Below are positions 1-12,905 of a stretch of 64,000 nucleotides of DNA, piece by piece. The stretch's first letter is position 1. Each line of letters opens with the position of its first letter. The notes under the pieces were generated by a model. The model worked only from the letters and a program-made list of their open reading frames with translations, did no database searches and was not told the DNA's origin. This DNA is from Sacculina carcini (taxonomy: Eukaryota; Arthropoda; Thecostraca; Sacculinidae). The translations under genes were made by a program, and so were the position numbers. The stretch is from assembly GCA_916048095.2 (NCBI GenBank), contig OU696588.1, forward strand, positions 3,131,501 to 3,195,500, read 5' to 3'.

Positions 1-140
1 CGTCATGTAGTCAGCCATTCTAGACTTTTGCGTGGCCTCTTCCGAAAACCATCTGATTCACTTATTCACTCATCTAAATATTAATACACAGACACACATA
101 CTTCCCGTTTCGGTTGTGTGTGCTTGTGTGGGTATGTATG
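1..140. other. GT-rich flank of LINE insertion
   Basis: No gene is seen. From about 115 the sequence becomes GT-rich and ends in GTATGTATG at the LINE 3' junction. If the host gene continues to the left, this is inside its intron 2. Confidence 0.6.
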
Positions 141-1945
141 TTCAAGTTCAAGTTCAAAGTTTATTGCCATGAACAACATAAAAGTACAGTGACAAAATAT
201 CAAACAATTTGGCATAGTCTGTCGAGTGATTACTCTTGGACAGACACGTTATAAATATATATACATTAACAAAACATTTAGACATACTCTTGTGTGAAAA
301 AATAGGTCACAAAAAATGGCATGTAATATACTTAGAACAACACATCAGTATAGTTGTAATATTAAGCTCCAATGAAACAACAATAATAACATGAATAGTA
401 TAAAAACAATAAGGAGTAACATAACTTAAAATGTAACCGCAATCTTGTTAATATGGTTATTATATATCATTCTGAATTTGCATTTTGTTTCTCTAAAAAG
501 AATTTTTTCAATCTATTCTTAAATTGTCCTATAGATTCAGTGTTTACTGTGGATTTTAATTCACTGGGTAAGGAATTCCAAATAATTGGTCCTGAGTATA
601 AAAACGAATTTTTAAATAATATAGTTCTGAATGGTGGTGGACTCAAATTCAACTGACTATGTCTGGTGCAAAAGTCATGATCCGACATACTGTATAAACT
701 ATCACTAATTTGATTATTTTTTAAATAACGAAATATATTTAGTATCATGAAATACTTCATTACATTGGGAAATTTCAAAATTTTGAATTTATTGAAAACT
801 TCATGTGATGACTCATATTTCTTTTTGTAGCCAATAGTTTTTATTATGGATTTTTGAACTTTGAACAAACTATTTATAAAAGACGGCCAGGTAAACGCCC
901 AAACTGACACTCCATAAATTAATTTCGAGTAGCAAAAGGTATAATATAATACAATCATAATTTCCGGGGTTAACCTATCTCTTAATCTATAAATTAAACC
1001 TGAATATTTAGAGATTTCAATGCCTAATTTGAGTATATGTTGTTTCCAATTCAAATTTTCGTCAATTGTTATTCCAAGAAATTTTGTAGTGGGTACTCTC
1101 TCTATGAAATCATCTTCAATTTTTATTGGCTCAAGATTGTATTTTATAGATCTGTTTTGAAATACTACAACCTTTGTTTTACTGACATTTAATCTTAATC
1201 CATTTTTTCTTAGCCAAGTTTTAATATCCATCATTGTCTGGCATATTTTTATATGTAATTCAGTTAGATTTTTTGTACATATTTCAACACTCGTGTCATC
1301 AGCAAAAAGAGTAAATCTAGCATCATTAGTGGAATTCTCAACATCATTTATGTATATTAAAAAAAGAATGGGACCCAAAATAGAACCTTGGGGGACTCCA
1401 CAATCAATTTTTTTAATACTAGACTCATGTCCATTACAATTTACAAAATGAATACGATTTTCTAAATAACTCTTAAATAATTTATTCGGGATTCCTCTAA
1501 CACCAATATTGCTTAGCTTTTTCAGCAAAATTTTGTGGTTTAGAGAATCAAATGCCTTAGAAATGTCTAAAAAAGCACCAGCTGTAAATAATTTTCCATC
1601 CAAATTTTCGTATATTTTTTTAACAAAATTTAACAATGCATCATTAGTTGATATGTTTTTTCTAAAACCAAATTGTTGATTCGATAATAATTTGTTTTGT
1701 TCAAGAAATGAGTTGAGTCTTTTTGCGATAACTTTTTCAAAAACTTTACTAAAGCAAGGCAAAATTGAAATCAACATGTAGTTATTTATGTTTTTCTTTT
1801 CACCCGATTTAAATATTGGTATAGATTTGGCCTTTTTTAAACTTTCTGGGAAAATCCCTGTTTCAAGCGATAAGTTAATAATATATGCTAAAGGCTTTCT
1901 TATATGTTCAGATATAATTTTTATTGTATTTCCAGAAATTTCGTC
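141..1945 (-). mobile_element. 5'-truncated non-LTR retrotransposon (Jockey/CR1/L2-like)
   Basis: A minus-strand LINE. Its 3' end is at 141, where the minus strand reads AATAAACTTTGAACTTGAAC, a short TTGAAC repeat tail typical of many CR1/L2/Jockey-type elements. A 3' UTR of about 325 bp separates the tail from the stop codon at 467-469. The element is cut off at about 1945, just inside the start of the reverse-transcriptase domain, so the endonuclease and ORF1 are missing. It is flanked on both sides by GT-rich microsatellite sequence, and GTATG at 136-140 and at 1946-1950 is a candidate target-site duplication. It lies in sense orientation relative to the USP-like host gene. The clade assignment comes from motif style and is not certain. 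Confidence 0.9.
467..1945 (-). CDS. Reverse transcriptase ORF of truncated LINE
   Basis: About 490 stop-free codons of reverse transcriptase. Numbering from the ATG of the enclosing frame at 1999, fingers sequence is at about residues 18-110, with NNYMLISILP where NYRPISILP is usual. Motif A, FLDISKAFDSLNH, is near 143-155; motif B, GVPQGSILGP, near 201-210; the catalytic FADD box at 232-235. All three catalytic aspartates are present. The C-terminal region contains a WNSLP motif typical of CR1/L2/Jockey-type ORF2. The first 17 or so codons of the open frame (1946-1999), including a His-Thr run, are translated flanking microsatellite and do not belong to the element. The frame is intact, which suggests a fairly recent insertion, but without an endonuclease or 5' end it cannot move itself. 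Confidence 0.88.
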   Translation of the reverse strand, partial: DEISGNTIKIISEHIRKPLAYIINLSLETGIFPESLKKAKSIPIFKSGEKKNINNYMLISILPCFSKVFEKVIAKRLNSFLEQNKLLSNQQFGFRKNISTNDALLNFVKKIYENLDGKLFTAGAFLDISKAFDSLNHKILLKKLSNIGVRGIPNKLFKSYLENRIHFVNCNGHESSIKKIDCGVPQGSILGPILFLIYINDVENSTNDARFTLFADDTSVEICTKNLTELHIKICQTMMDIKTWLRKNGLRLNVSKTKVVVFQNRSIKYNLEPIKIEDDFIERVPTTKFLGITIDENLNWKQHILKLGIEISKYSGLIYRLRDRLTPEIMIVLYYTFCYSKLIYGVSVWAFTWPSFINSLFKVQKSIIKTIGYKKKYESSHEVFNKFKILKFPNVMKYFMILNIFRYLKNNQISDSLYSMSDHDFCTRHSQLNLSPPPFRTILFKNSFLYSGPIIWNSLPSELKSTVNTESIGQFKNRLKKFFLEKQNANSE

Positions 1946-2209
1946 GTATGTGTGTGTGTGTGTGTGTGTGTATGCAAGCTGCAGACAGGAACCTCTCATC
2001 GTGTCGACCAGGAAACATCAGGGGTGAAGAAGCGGTATAGTCACTTCCTTCAGCGTCCATTGTTTCAGCGGGGAACAAGATACACATACACCAGCTGACA
2101 TACTTGTGTGTATGTGTGTGTATGTGTGTCTGAATGTGTCTTCTGTAGTATTGCAGCCTGATACATGCCAATGAAGAAGAGGAAATATAAAAACGTTTAA
2201 ACTGGCGCG

Positions 2210-2256
<47 letters not shown>

Positions 2257-2326
2257 CGAGCACAGAAATGACAGCTAGCCTGGACATACGATATGTTCGG
2301 CAAAAAGGCCTGGAGGCCAAGGAAGC

Positions 2327-2368
2327 GAGAGGAGAGGAGAGGAGAGGAGAGGAGAGGAGAGGAGAGGA
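2327..2368 (+). repeat. (GAGAG)n pentanucleotide tract
   Basis: About eight near-perfect copies of a GGAGA unit, a purine-only stretch on the plus strand. It is the only long non-CA/GT tract in this block. Confidence 0.9.
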
Positions 2369-3007
2369 CACACTAGCAAGAGCAGCAAGATGAATGTCTA
2401 CCTGGAAGATGACCACGCATGTTCCACACATGTCCGGGTGGGCGTAACAATACACACACACACACACACAGGCGGCCGCTATAAATAAACACACACACAA
2501 ATGGGAACACAAGGATGACAGACAGACAGACAGACAGGGACGCAGACACATTGAGGAGTGCGCATTGAGAGTGTCTGCAGCGAGGTAAATCAATCAGTGT
2601 GTGAACAGCGGCTGACAGACATCGAGACCGCCCAGGTGACGATGTCGAGTGGTTCCACTCTCAATGTCTCACACCCCCGCCCAACACACACACACACACA
2701 CACACCAGCACAAACACATGTACATTTATATGGACACGTGTCGGTACTCAGTTGATCGCGCAGTAACGGAAGTGAAGCAGTTATAGACAGACATGCTGCT
2801 CATATCTCAGTGTATGTATGTGTTTTTTAGTATACAGGTATATCTACAAGCACACACACACACACATGTAAATGAGAGTAACATTTTATGGAAGCAGTGT
2901 TGTCGCGAATAACGGCCAAGTTAATACGTTGCCGAAGCCAGGCCTCTCTCGCGGCTCTCCCGAGCGCTCTGGTATTTCCCGGCCTACGATTTTCACGAGC
3001 GTATGCT

Positions 3008-3008
<1 letters not shown>

Positions 3009-3092
<84 letters not shown>
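3009..3092 (+). repeat. (GT)42 microsatellite
   Basis: An uninterrupted run of 84 bp, the longest perfect GT tract in the window. The host-gene transcript would read it as a CA repeat. Confidence 0.97.
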
Positions 3093-3096
<4 letters not shown>

Positions 3097-3345
3097 TGAT
3101 GAGTGGATTTCATTCAATCTTGCCAAGTGAGGAAAACGATCAGCGATGTCAAACACACGAGAGGCCCGCCCGCAAATGAGAACACGCCAGTTTTGTGCGA
3201 GAGTGCGTGTCTGTGTGTGTGTGTGTGTGAAAGAAAGAATATGTGTGTGTGTGTGTGCAAGTGAGGACGAGCCCCAGGCGGAATATTTACATCACAGGTT
3301 CATTAACGCCTGTCACAAGAGACTGGCAAGAACGCACGCTAGGCA

Positions 3346-6300
3346 GACATATTAGGCTCGGGGGATCATTCCACACTGCGCGAACTAATGACCGTGTTCA
3401 GAGATAAAAATTCATACAAAACGACTGATATTGTGCATAGATATGAATAGATAATTCAGTTTTCACAAGCAATTTTCATGAAATCATCTATCATTCTAGA
3501 TGGAAAATTCGTCATATGTTGAACGTAGCATAATGACAGACAGGTGATAAACATTCTCTTCGGGCAGTATCGATAGACCTATTTAAAAGGAGCCTAATTG
3601 ACAACTGATAAGTCCACACAGACCAGGTGGCATGTAAGGTGTGTTATCTCTAAGTGCACACATGCAGACATGCATGCAGACAGACATACATGAGAAATCA
3701 CCCGCCTCTAATCAATAGAAGTCGACACTGTTTTTCTTATTGTCCACTCTTTTTTTCCACCGACCAAACATATATTAATAGCCAATAATAACTACCTGGT
3801 CACGAGGTTGCAGACAACACAAAAACACGCGCATGCCCCTGTCATCAGTGGCGCAAGCAGTATGAGAAAAACGGGGGGCTAGACAATATGACTATATGCA
3901 AAAATCTCCATTAAGAAGTTCAGCGAATAAAAGTGATTTTAAACGTGGTCGAATAGACGTTGAGAGACAGTGTATCACACAGTGACCATTCAGAATCATG
4001 AGATATCAGTTATGTCATGAGGTGGCGTTAACCTTATAACCTCCAAGCTTGTAACCTTCCTTCGTCGTCTGCGTATCTATTGCCTTCAAACATGCATCCA
4101 TCTCTGCTGCCATAACATATTAATAACAAGGTCTATCTGATGTCGCGCCACCAAAAAACACGTTTAACGAACATCAATGTATCTATATGTGCATGTATGT
4201 GTGTGTGTGTGTGTAAGTTGGAGAACGCACTGCATGTACTGTCTGCATATGAAACCGGTCTTCGATGTTGAATCAATCACAAACCAGACCCGTTCATCAA
4301 CGACCACATCACGCATAACTCAATCTGTTTACCGGACGATTTTACGAGCAAAAACACGCGCACATGCCCACAAGCTAGCAGCCGGCGTTTGTATGTCTGT
4401 CTGTCTATCTCTCTGTGTGTGTGTTTTTCTGTCCGTCTGTCGTGTGGAGCAAGAGGCACACCTGGACATTAAGCTTCTGCTCACGCACGAGACGCATACT
4501 TTTCTCAGTCAGTGAGAGATGGACGAAATATTCTGCTCAGACAGTCATCTCATGCGGTCGGCACGCGCCAGCACGGGGCCAGTTCATTAGGCCACATTCA
4601 CCCGTTCATGGTGCATCTACGCCTGCACCAGGCACACACGCAACCACCTCCAATAGGCGGTGTGTGTTCGTGCCCAAGTGGTGTCTCGACCGCGAGTCAG
4701 TGTACAATACGGTCGCCGCACTAAATCACCGTGCTAGTCGCAGGACAATGTCACAGTCACAGTCCCTGACACACCTGGAAGAGTACGCTGTGTTGTTCTG
4801 CTGCCGTCGTGCACGCACCACTACACCATGTGGGGTTTCTTTATGTGAGTGCCAAGACAACTCGGGTGGCAGCGGTCCCATGAACGAGCGTAGTCTCTGC
4901 ACGCACACTCTGTCACTTCTGAACACTATCTCAACATGACTAGTGTGTACGCAACCAAGAGCTTGCACAATTAAGAATCAAGGTAGAACACCAATCCACA
5001 ATCATCATGCAAAAAAGTGGCAATCCACCTCGATAGATCAGAAATGGAGAATTGTGCATTTCAAATAAGCTATCAAACGTTAGCTTGACAGCTATGTGTA
5101 TCGGAGATTGTATTGTATGAAAAGCAAGGCGTCTGTCTGTCTGGTGGCCGCGCTGTGCTGGCATTACTCAATTCAATGAGCAGGCAGGCGCTAGTGGACA
5201 CATTCTCAAGATGTACGACCATGTCGCACGCACACACAAGCACACACACACAAACTCAGAAGAAAAGGAATGAGCGAAGAAAGAGGAAGACAGAGACATG
5301 CATATACTCACACTCTCTCTCACACACAAAACACAGACATACACACACAGACACACGCAGGAAGGATGCTTGGTCATTGTGTTTCGTGCCACTCTGTCTA
5401 ACTAGGTCACGGACGAACGCCGTAATACAAAACACTAAAGCACAATTCAATCTATACATGCGCCAGTGGGGGTGATATATACTTGAATCCTAGACAATAT
5501 ACGGTAGAAAATCGTGTAAAATCATTGTTTTGTTCGCTCAATAACAGAAATATTATAATATACAAGATAATGCACCTTGATTTACTCGTGGGAGAGCAAA
5601 TAAAATATTGACGAACGATGAATGAACACAAATAGATACACTCATATACACGGGTCTCTATTGACATCTGCACTCCAAATGATCATTCAACCAAAGGCTC
5701 ACACACAATGGTAAAACACATGTCATGCCCGACACACGGTGATTTGGATAATGATAACATTGTTTCTTTGTCATGTGCACAATGACAGCGTTCAATCACA
5801 CAACACGCGCGAAATCGAGCGGGAAACGAAGACAACGCCTGCGTGTGTAGAATTCGTCACGTGCGGCAAAAACCACGACATACACACGCACACACACATA
5901 CACGCACTCTTCTGATCGACCACTGTTGCAAGGCAAGAAACCCATGGCTAACGGTGTAGTCTTTCAATGTTCATAACCCTCATCTCATCAATATGCAACA
6001 CGCAACACACATGCACACAGTCACACGCACGCCGTTGGAAGACGTAGTGGTAGTCACGTCGCTTAAAGACGTGATACGTTCGATGTCAAAGACGTGAATA
6101 TCTTCATTGTGAATGTGCAACATTGTGCGTCAGAGAAAGAACGCTCACAGCTTCACTGCGTACACACAAACAACTGACACACGCTAGCTGAGTAGAACAG
6201 GTGAACAAGTATTGATAATATAGACTGGATGATGGCTGGATTCGATCACGTTTCATTGGACGCAATAGTTTGCGTTTATATAACAGTATGCGAATACACA

Positions 6301-6540
6301 ATAACTGCGAAAACATTCAAACAAAAAGTCCATTAACTTTTTCAAAACCACTCAAAGTCCACGGACTAATTTGATATAGCATTTAACCGCAAGATAGTCG
6401 TTAACACAGCAGGTGAAATCATTTCCACCACACCTTCCTCAGCGCAATCACAATTACAACGGATGCAATTTAAACGACAAGCATTAACCGGTGTGGCAAA
6501 GGCATGGCTCATGACATTACCCTAATTCTCACGTGAAGAA
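3346..6540. other. Anonymous intronic DNA
   Basis: I see no supportable gene. Short CA/GT patches occur near 4197-4214, 5228-5253 and 5325-5360. At 3846 there is a hAT-like terminus (CAGTGGCGCAAGCAG followed by a G-run), but no matching opposite end is visible. The remainder is mixed-composition sequence. Confidence 0.6.
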
Positions 6541-8171
6541 ACACTTACACATTTGTTTGTGTGTGTGTGTGTGTGTGTGTGTAAGCGCATGAGTTTAAAT
6601 GCGCAAGTGCTTGCGACGCCTCGTGTAGTTGTTATAATTCGAATGCTGACGGAGCGAGGGGCAACATAACCATGGCGTGTCCGACTACGCAATAAAAGTT
6701 ACCGCCTGCCTCCGGGGCGGGCGGTCACCGCCGTCGCTGCCTCGAATTCTATCACAACAGCACATCGGCCGGTCAGTCGTGGAGGGGGACGTCAACTAGC
6801 AGCAACGAGGGACAGAAAAACCACTTGTGCCGCGCATAACCCGAGGAAAGTGGTCGTACACATATGCCGTGTTTCGTCAACAAGTCATTAACCATAACAC
6901 CCGACTAACTCGAATATACGGATCACTCTCTTTTTCTTGTTCTCGTCCTCTCTCTCTCCCTCGTCGCTGACAATATTGCCACAATCGGCTGTCTCAATAG
7001 CCGTGTGGAGTGGCCGAGTTGAACGTCGATGCCATTTAGTGGTTGATTGTGACGAGGGTCAAGAGTAAGTCACAAGAGGAAGACCAATAGGAGAATTTGA
7101 AGCAACAGTGCAAGCAAAAACACATCAGATCCAGTGAAATATAAGAGCTTCTCATCAGTAATCAGTGCTTCTCTAAGACTATAGTCATTTAAACTTGATT
7201 GTCGATTTGAGCAGACAATTTCATCATAATTTACCTCGATCAAATTGATCACCCGAACGGAACAGAGAACGTTGATAGTGGTTATTACAAGCGAGATGAA
7301 TAACAGTGTAATGACCACATTCCATAAGACTGGCATAAGTTTTTAGGCCCAAATCCAAGGGCAGCGGGATAATTTCCCCATCAGATAGTACGTTCCTTCA
7401 TACGTGCAAAAACTCAGGCACAAGACTCAACCAAAAAACATGTTTCGCTGTTTTTAGATTTTATCATCACCACAGGTGATAAGCAAACTTCCTATCAGCA
7501 AAAAAACCAATCTCAAGATCGCATACAACTGCAGGAATTTGCAGAGATTAGCGGAAAACACTAATCGCACTTGTCTCTCTCGAGAGTACAGGTGTCTGGT
7601 GTTTGGTTTTTACACGCTTGATCTTACAGCGAGGAATTCGCTTCAGCTGGTTTACACGACAGCAGGTATGACTACACATCGCGTGAACAATATCGCACCA
7701 AGCCATCGACTGTGTGTGACCCGCAAACAAATGACCAACACACTGGCACTATCTAAATTGAAATCAACCCGAAGGACACAGCCGCGTTCACAGAATTCTA
7801 CTTCCCTCCATTTGCTCTCTCTAGACTCTAGACCGGAGTGATCTACAAGGTTCATGACAGTCTACGTTAACGGGGAACAATGAAAATATCACATGACCCC
7901 ACTTTGTATGCAAACCAATTTTTCCCGGACAAACCACCAGGAAGCCTGCCGAACCATCGTATATGCGCAGTAGAGATAGCGAACTCGCTCGTGTCTATCA
8001 TAACACGAGTATGCGCCGCGTTCGAAGACGGCATGACCGTGACACTATCCTGACGACCGTGACACGTGGCATGAGGCATGGCGCGAATAGAAAAACACCA
8101 GTGGGCCGCAATGCGCGTGCATTTGTGCGAGTGCGCGCGCTTGTGATCTGTTGTCGACGTGGTTGTGAAAG
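6541..8171. other. Anonymous intronic DNA with one GT tract
   Basis: It holds a (GT)n tract at about 6558-6582, a GC-rich patch near 6700-6790 and otherwise unremarkable sequence. No recognisable protein similarity was seen on either strand. Confidence 0.55.
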
Positions 8172-8393
8172 TGGGTCGTGGCGAGCGGGCCATATGGATC
8201 GCGACCTGCCGGTCTCACTGGCACCATCGCGTGTCACGACCTGCGTGTCAAGGGTCGGTACCAGTGTAGCCATCCACGGCCAGAACGCAGGCGACTGGGG
8301 CGGAGGCACCGTCTGGAGGGCCGACACCGCGAGCCAGCACTCCTTCACAATAGAGCTGGGGCTCAACACCAACACCTCGCCAACAAAACAATA
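8172..8393. other. GC-rich, ORF-dense patch of unknown nature
   Basis: Two plus-strand frames and one minus-strand frame stay open together. In the plus frame ending at TAG 8391-8393 the third codon positions are strongly G/C; the frame contains the stretch NAGDWGGGTVWRADTASQ. The overlapping minus frame is also G/C-rich at third positions, so strand cannot be decided from composition. I do not recognise either product. It may be an exon, a decayed gene or simply a GC-rich patch with few stops. Confidence 0.25.
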
Positions 8394-10597
8394 GCAGCAG
8401 CGAGGCATCTCCAAGACGGTCACAGACGTCGACTGCTTGTATTGAAAAAGATTACGCACCATACATCAACTGCAGCGAGAACACACGCATACACACGCAC
8501 ACATACATCCACGCTTGCAATAAGAGTACACATGATTAATTAAATGGAAGGGCTGGCTTTAATTAACAAAAAAGAATATATCACACACTCTTGTCACAGA
8601 CCTGTGTTCTCTCCAATGAGCTAACGAGTTTTTAAACAGGCAAATGCTTACTACTTTGCAAACACGACCTGAAAAAACTACCATCACCGTATACCGTCAA
8701 CATTGACGAATAAAGTCGGGATCTGCAAATAACCGCATATGTGTATCAAATGCACTTTATTGATGTCACGTCAGTTTTCAACATCTCATTTCTGAGAGCC
8801 ACGTCTTGTGGCATGCCATCCCCACGAGGTGAACACACCATGTGCCTTTTTATGACCGGGTAATAACACGGTGATGGGGAAAGCGCATCAAATGCATCAG
8901 TCTTTTCTGGCGGATAAGTGATGACGAATTAATCTTGCGAAAGTTGTTACATCACAAGATCTCGCATCTCGTACTTGTATCCAATACTTGTATCCAATCC
9001 ACCCACCGTGGACTTTATTTTCAGCTGGACTCTTGTTGATTTTTGCTAGCTCTTTCGGCTGCATCTTTGCGACTCAAATATCCACACTCACGTCACCATC
9101 AGTGGTGGCGTGACCTTTGTCAATGATCGTTGAAGACATCTCTTCGAGCGTCGCCGACCGCTCCAAATTGAAACCCGACTGACGATTCATCAGCTAACAA
9201 ACCGCGGTCGACATCTGTAGCCGCCGCGGGGTTCCGGCAACTCGCCGGCAAACGACGGACGTGACACTTAACGGAGCGACGCCTGCTAATGACACGATGT
9301 CGTGCCGCAGTGTCATCAGCATCCGTCAAAGGTCGACGCATCACCCTTGACTCCCCGCAGCTCTCCCAGCGCAGCTCACACGTAATTGGGAAATAGACGC
9401 ACCAAGAAGCACATTCACAGCTATATATGTATTAAAAGGTGTATGTCTACGTGAGTGTACAAGGTGAAAATGAGGAAACTTGAATTATGCCGAATATTGT
9501 TGGAATTGTGCCATAGTCAAATAAATGTTAAAATATTAAATCCCTATAAATAAATATTACATGCTATACATATTGATGTCTTATGTATATTTACTGTCAG
9601 TTTGCAGAAACAAAAATAAAATTCATATTCATGTACGCGCATTCTTTGTAATGTAAAGTTTCATCATTCCCTGACATTCTGATGCATCATAAAAGTATAA
9701 AATACCAGAATTGGCCACGATGAACGACGGCTAAATGAAGATAAAAAGCAACACCAAACAATGATGGGAGCAAAGCGAGAGCAGCTGGCGAGAGCGGGGT
9801 AAAACAAAGGGTGTGGTGCGGATCATGGCGGCAGCATTGGTCACGAGCTTGCACGCACTCATCGACGGCCCACTCCGCGGTCATTGTCACGATCTGGGCT
9901 CGAGCCAGCCGCATCGTGAGCTGCTGTTGAGTCGCGCCAGTGTATGCGGCGACACAAGGCGGGGGCGTATGAAAGAAATGGACAAGACACACCAGACCAG
10001 CACAGGATTGGAAACTAGCGCCCGGGATTATTATGGAAAATTATGAACTCTCTTAGTCATTTTGAAGCAAGAAAGATGGCCAGTATCAATATAATGTAGC
10101 AAAGAAAAGGTACCTTCAATTGGCATAATCTTCACACGAAAAAATTTGAAAGAAAAAATAGGGAAAGAAAAATAAGTTAAAAATGGATCAATAATGACGA
10201 TAGGAATGCATACTTTTCCGTATTGTACTTGTTACCGTGACTGTAGTTTTTATAGTAGAGATTATCAATGTGGTTGGATAAAACACAGGACACCTACATA
10301 TACGTCCACGGGCAAAGAAGAAAATGTGCCTGATCAGAGAACAAACCAATATATATTATTGACAACTGGTAGAGTAACATTACAACTTTCATTATTACCA
10401 GTCAATCAGCATACAAGGCGAAAGCCACGAGTGCCACAGTTTTTATCCCACTTACTATGCGTGTCTCTGTGTGACGCCCGACAATGAGATGCTAAAAAGT
10501 GCATCTTTGCTCTCATCAACAAAAACTTAATCCCAGACGCACAGTAAAAACACACCAACAGACACATTTAGCGACAAAAGCACATGCACACACGCAC
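8394..10597. other. Anonymous intronic DNA
   Basis: No gene is supported. 9420-9710 is AT-rich and lacks CA repeats. 9120-9344 has an open minus-strand frame that superficially resembles part of the USP domain but was rejected. No long microsatellites. Confidence 0.5.
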
Positions 10598-10753
10598 GTG
10601 GGAGTGCGAGTGAGGCTGTCGCTCGTCATACAGGCGACAACTTGACACTTTTTGCCCTGGAACCAGCATCCTTGATAGCGACAAGGGCAATGACACTTGT
10701 AATCACATGTAAATGTAATTGAGACGCCCTGTAAATCGACGTCTGGCTGAGTT
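10598..10753 (-). other. Candidate Cys-rich exon (weak)
   Basis: On the minus strand a pyrimidine-rich stretch ending in TGTAG (AG at 10754-10755) is followed by an open frame. It contains CDYKCHCPCRYQGCWFQGKK followed by C, a Cys spacing loosely like an EGF-type module. A possible GT donor (GTGCGT) follows at 10597. The family is not recognised and the Cys spacing does not match EGF consensus properly, so chance is a real alternative. If real, it would belong to a gene nested in the intron or to an alternative exon. Confidence 0.15.
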
Positions 10754-11870
10754 CTACACAATGTCATACGACAGACAAACAAGTATGCACAAATAATCAC
10801 AAGTCCAAAACGCAGGAATTAGTTGAGACAGAATTTATCCATGCATCTCGCCAATCTTCGCTGTCTTTATCAAAGAAGTTGCGTTTGTCATGTGCTTTTA
10901 AAACATACACAGTAGGTTCAACAACACTCGTAGCTCAGCCGTCTACGTAAACAACACTGATATCTTACACAAACCGTGTTTTCAAACTCGTTTGCACAAT
11001 AAGCGCACGCCTTGATTGATTCTCCTCTTTCAGCCGTATCACATAAGCTCAAGAGCTAGCCTCTTGTCAAATGCTATGCATGATATCACGATACACACAA
11101 AGTGTGGTAGCAGTACTTCATGTTATGGACGACGTTATGAGCGCAGCCATTAGACCCAGATAAGAGCTGAAGAGGCATAAGATAGGCACGGCGAGGAACT
11201 TCTATAGAACGGGTTCACTAAGTGCGTGAGCAGATATACCCCATCTGCCAACGGCACTCAATTCAAGCCGGTTGATATGCAAAACAATAGAGCCGACAAC
11301 GACCGATGGAAAAAACAGCCCGCGGCGGTTTTGATAGACACATCTTCAGTGTTCCCAGTGCGTCCAGCGACAATGTGATGATGAGGCGATGGCACGCTAG
11401 GCTGGGGAGAGCTAAGTAGAAACACGCTAGGCTGAGAGTAAATTTCTCCCATCCCCTTTCTCTACCTTTCTCTCTCTCTTGTGTGAGAGATTCACGCGCA
11501 CAGTCTGATACATCAATCAAAGAGATTAGAAAAAGCGACACACTAGAGCAGGACAGCCCGCAGTCACTTGCACTGTGCTCGTGTTAATCGGCCGACGATT
11601 GCCGTGAGAATATTCACGAGCTCAAGCGACGCACGCCATGGTCAGTGAGAATATCAGGAGAGAGAAAGATAAGAGAAACAGTGCTGCTACAATCCATTCA
11701 CATAGAGCAGATGACGCCGCATTCTCCCACTGTCAACAGCGGAGTTATTGAGCTACCTATGACAGGTGGACATGCATGATTGTATGCGCGTGTGTAAGTG
11801 TGCATGCACTCGCCTAAAAACCGACGCTCGTGTGAGAGCATGTTTTTCAACACTGCTTGATTCAACCAGT
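10754..11870. other. Anonymous intronic DNA
   Basis: No gene, RNA gene or recognisable transposon was seen. A small CT-rich patch lies near 11455-11480. Confidence 0.5.
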
Positions 11871-11876
11871 AATGCG

Positions 11877-11913
<37 letters not shown>

Positions 11914-12905
11914 AGCGTGCGTGTATGTGAGTGTTTCTCTGTGTGTATCTGTCAGTATGTGTGTGTATGTGTATTTGTGTGTGTGTGTGTGTGTGTGTTG
12001 GGTTTTTATTAGCGTGCCGACGACAAACTTCATCACGCACACGCACCGTCACACACACATACACACAAACCGGTCACCAATACAATCCGTACACACACAC
12101 ACACACACACTTGTATACACTCGATGAAGAAGGAAGATATGTCATCGGATATATGTTAACATTCAAAGAGAGCGAATGACAAAATAACTGGCGAGAAATC
12201 ACCAACACTCAACACGTATGTGTGTGTGTGTGTGTGTGTGCCGAATGGTGTGATATCTCACACATGGCATGCACGCATGATATCGAGATATAACGCACGT
12301 CGTCATATCACCACATGCACGCACACAAACACATCCACAATTTATCACACCCACACACGCACACGCGAACACAGACACACGACTTTCGTATGAGCATACA
12401 TTCATACATACACACAGTGAGAAAATCGCCAACAACAGGAGTGACAGAGGGTGAGAGAAATGGAAAGAGTGAAAGGATGAGAGGACAGGCAGAGATCAGC
12501 ATGCATGATCACAAGATCCAAGCACCTCCCGCGTGGTGCGTGAATTCGCCGCGGCGGATGAAAACCAATCAGTTTCACACCAATCAGCCAGGTGTGTCAG
12601 GTGCGAATCACAAGTGCAGGTCACGACACACAGACATACAAACACTCACACACCCACGGTGATAGCAGACAATAACAACACACACACACACACATACACA
12701 CACATTCTGAAATAGTCGGCATATCTTTGTGTGTGTGTGTGTGTTTCTGTGGAGGAGTGTATTATATATGACCGACAAGTTCAATGTGATGGCTGCATAT
12801 AAATCGCTCCACACACACACACATCTACATACACTCAAACAAGCACACACACACACAAACACACTCATCTACATACACTCACAAACAAACACACGCCAGC
12901 TTGCA
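11871..12905. repeat. Microsatellite block with opposed CA and GT tracts
   Basis: (GT)n at 11879-11910 and 11976-11998, (CA)n at 12090-12110, (GT)n at 12222-12240, (CA)n at 12679-12703 and (GT)n at 12729-12744, followed by interrupted CA. The 12679 and 12729 tracts are complementary and only about 25 bp apart. There are long Thr-His and Cys-Val frames but no gene. Confidence 0.9.

Larger units (their letters stand above)
1946..3345. repeat. Microsatellite block
   Basis: Dense simple repeats: (GT)n at 1950-1972, (CA)n at 2213-2252, 2452-2470 and 2684-2705, (GACA)n near 2518-2536, (GT)n at 3009-3092, 3208-3230 and 3243-3256. Long His-Thr and Cys-Val frames on both strands come from these tracts. 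No gene is visible. Confidence 0.9.

Noticed and set aside
2018..2593. 191-codon minus-strand frame with Leu/Ser repeats
   Set aside because: It is a translation of the GAGAG tract and CA/GT microsatellites.
1908..3355. Long open frames with Thr-His or Cys-Val runs, here and at most microsatellites
   Set aside because: They are translations of (CA)n or (GT)n tracts, open in several frames at once, with no domain content.
9120..9344. Minus-strand frame ending DESSVGFQFGAVGDARRDVF, which loosely resembles the USP segment FQLG..DDAAECF
   Set aside because: Exon 2 of the same gene is almost identical to the family, so a true exon 3 should match far better. The key MDDAAECF residues are not conserved and no proper donor follows.
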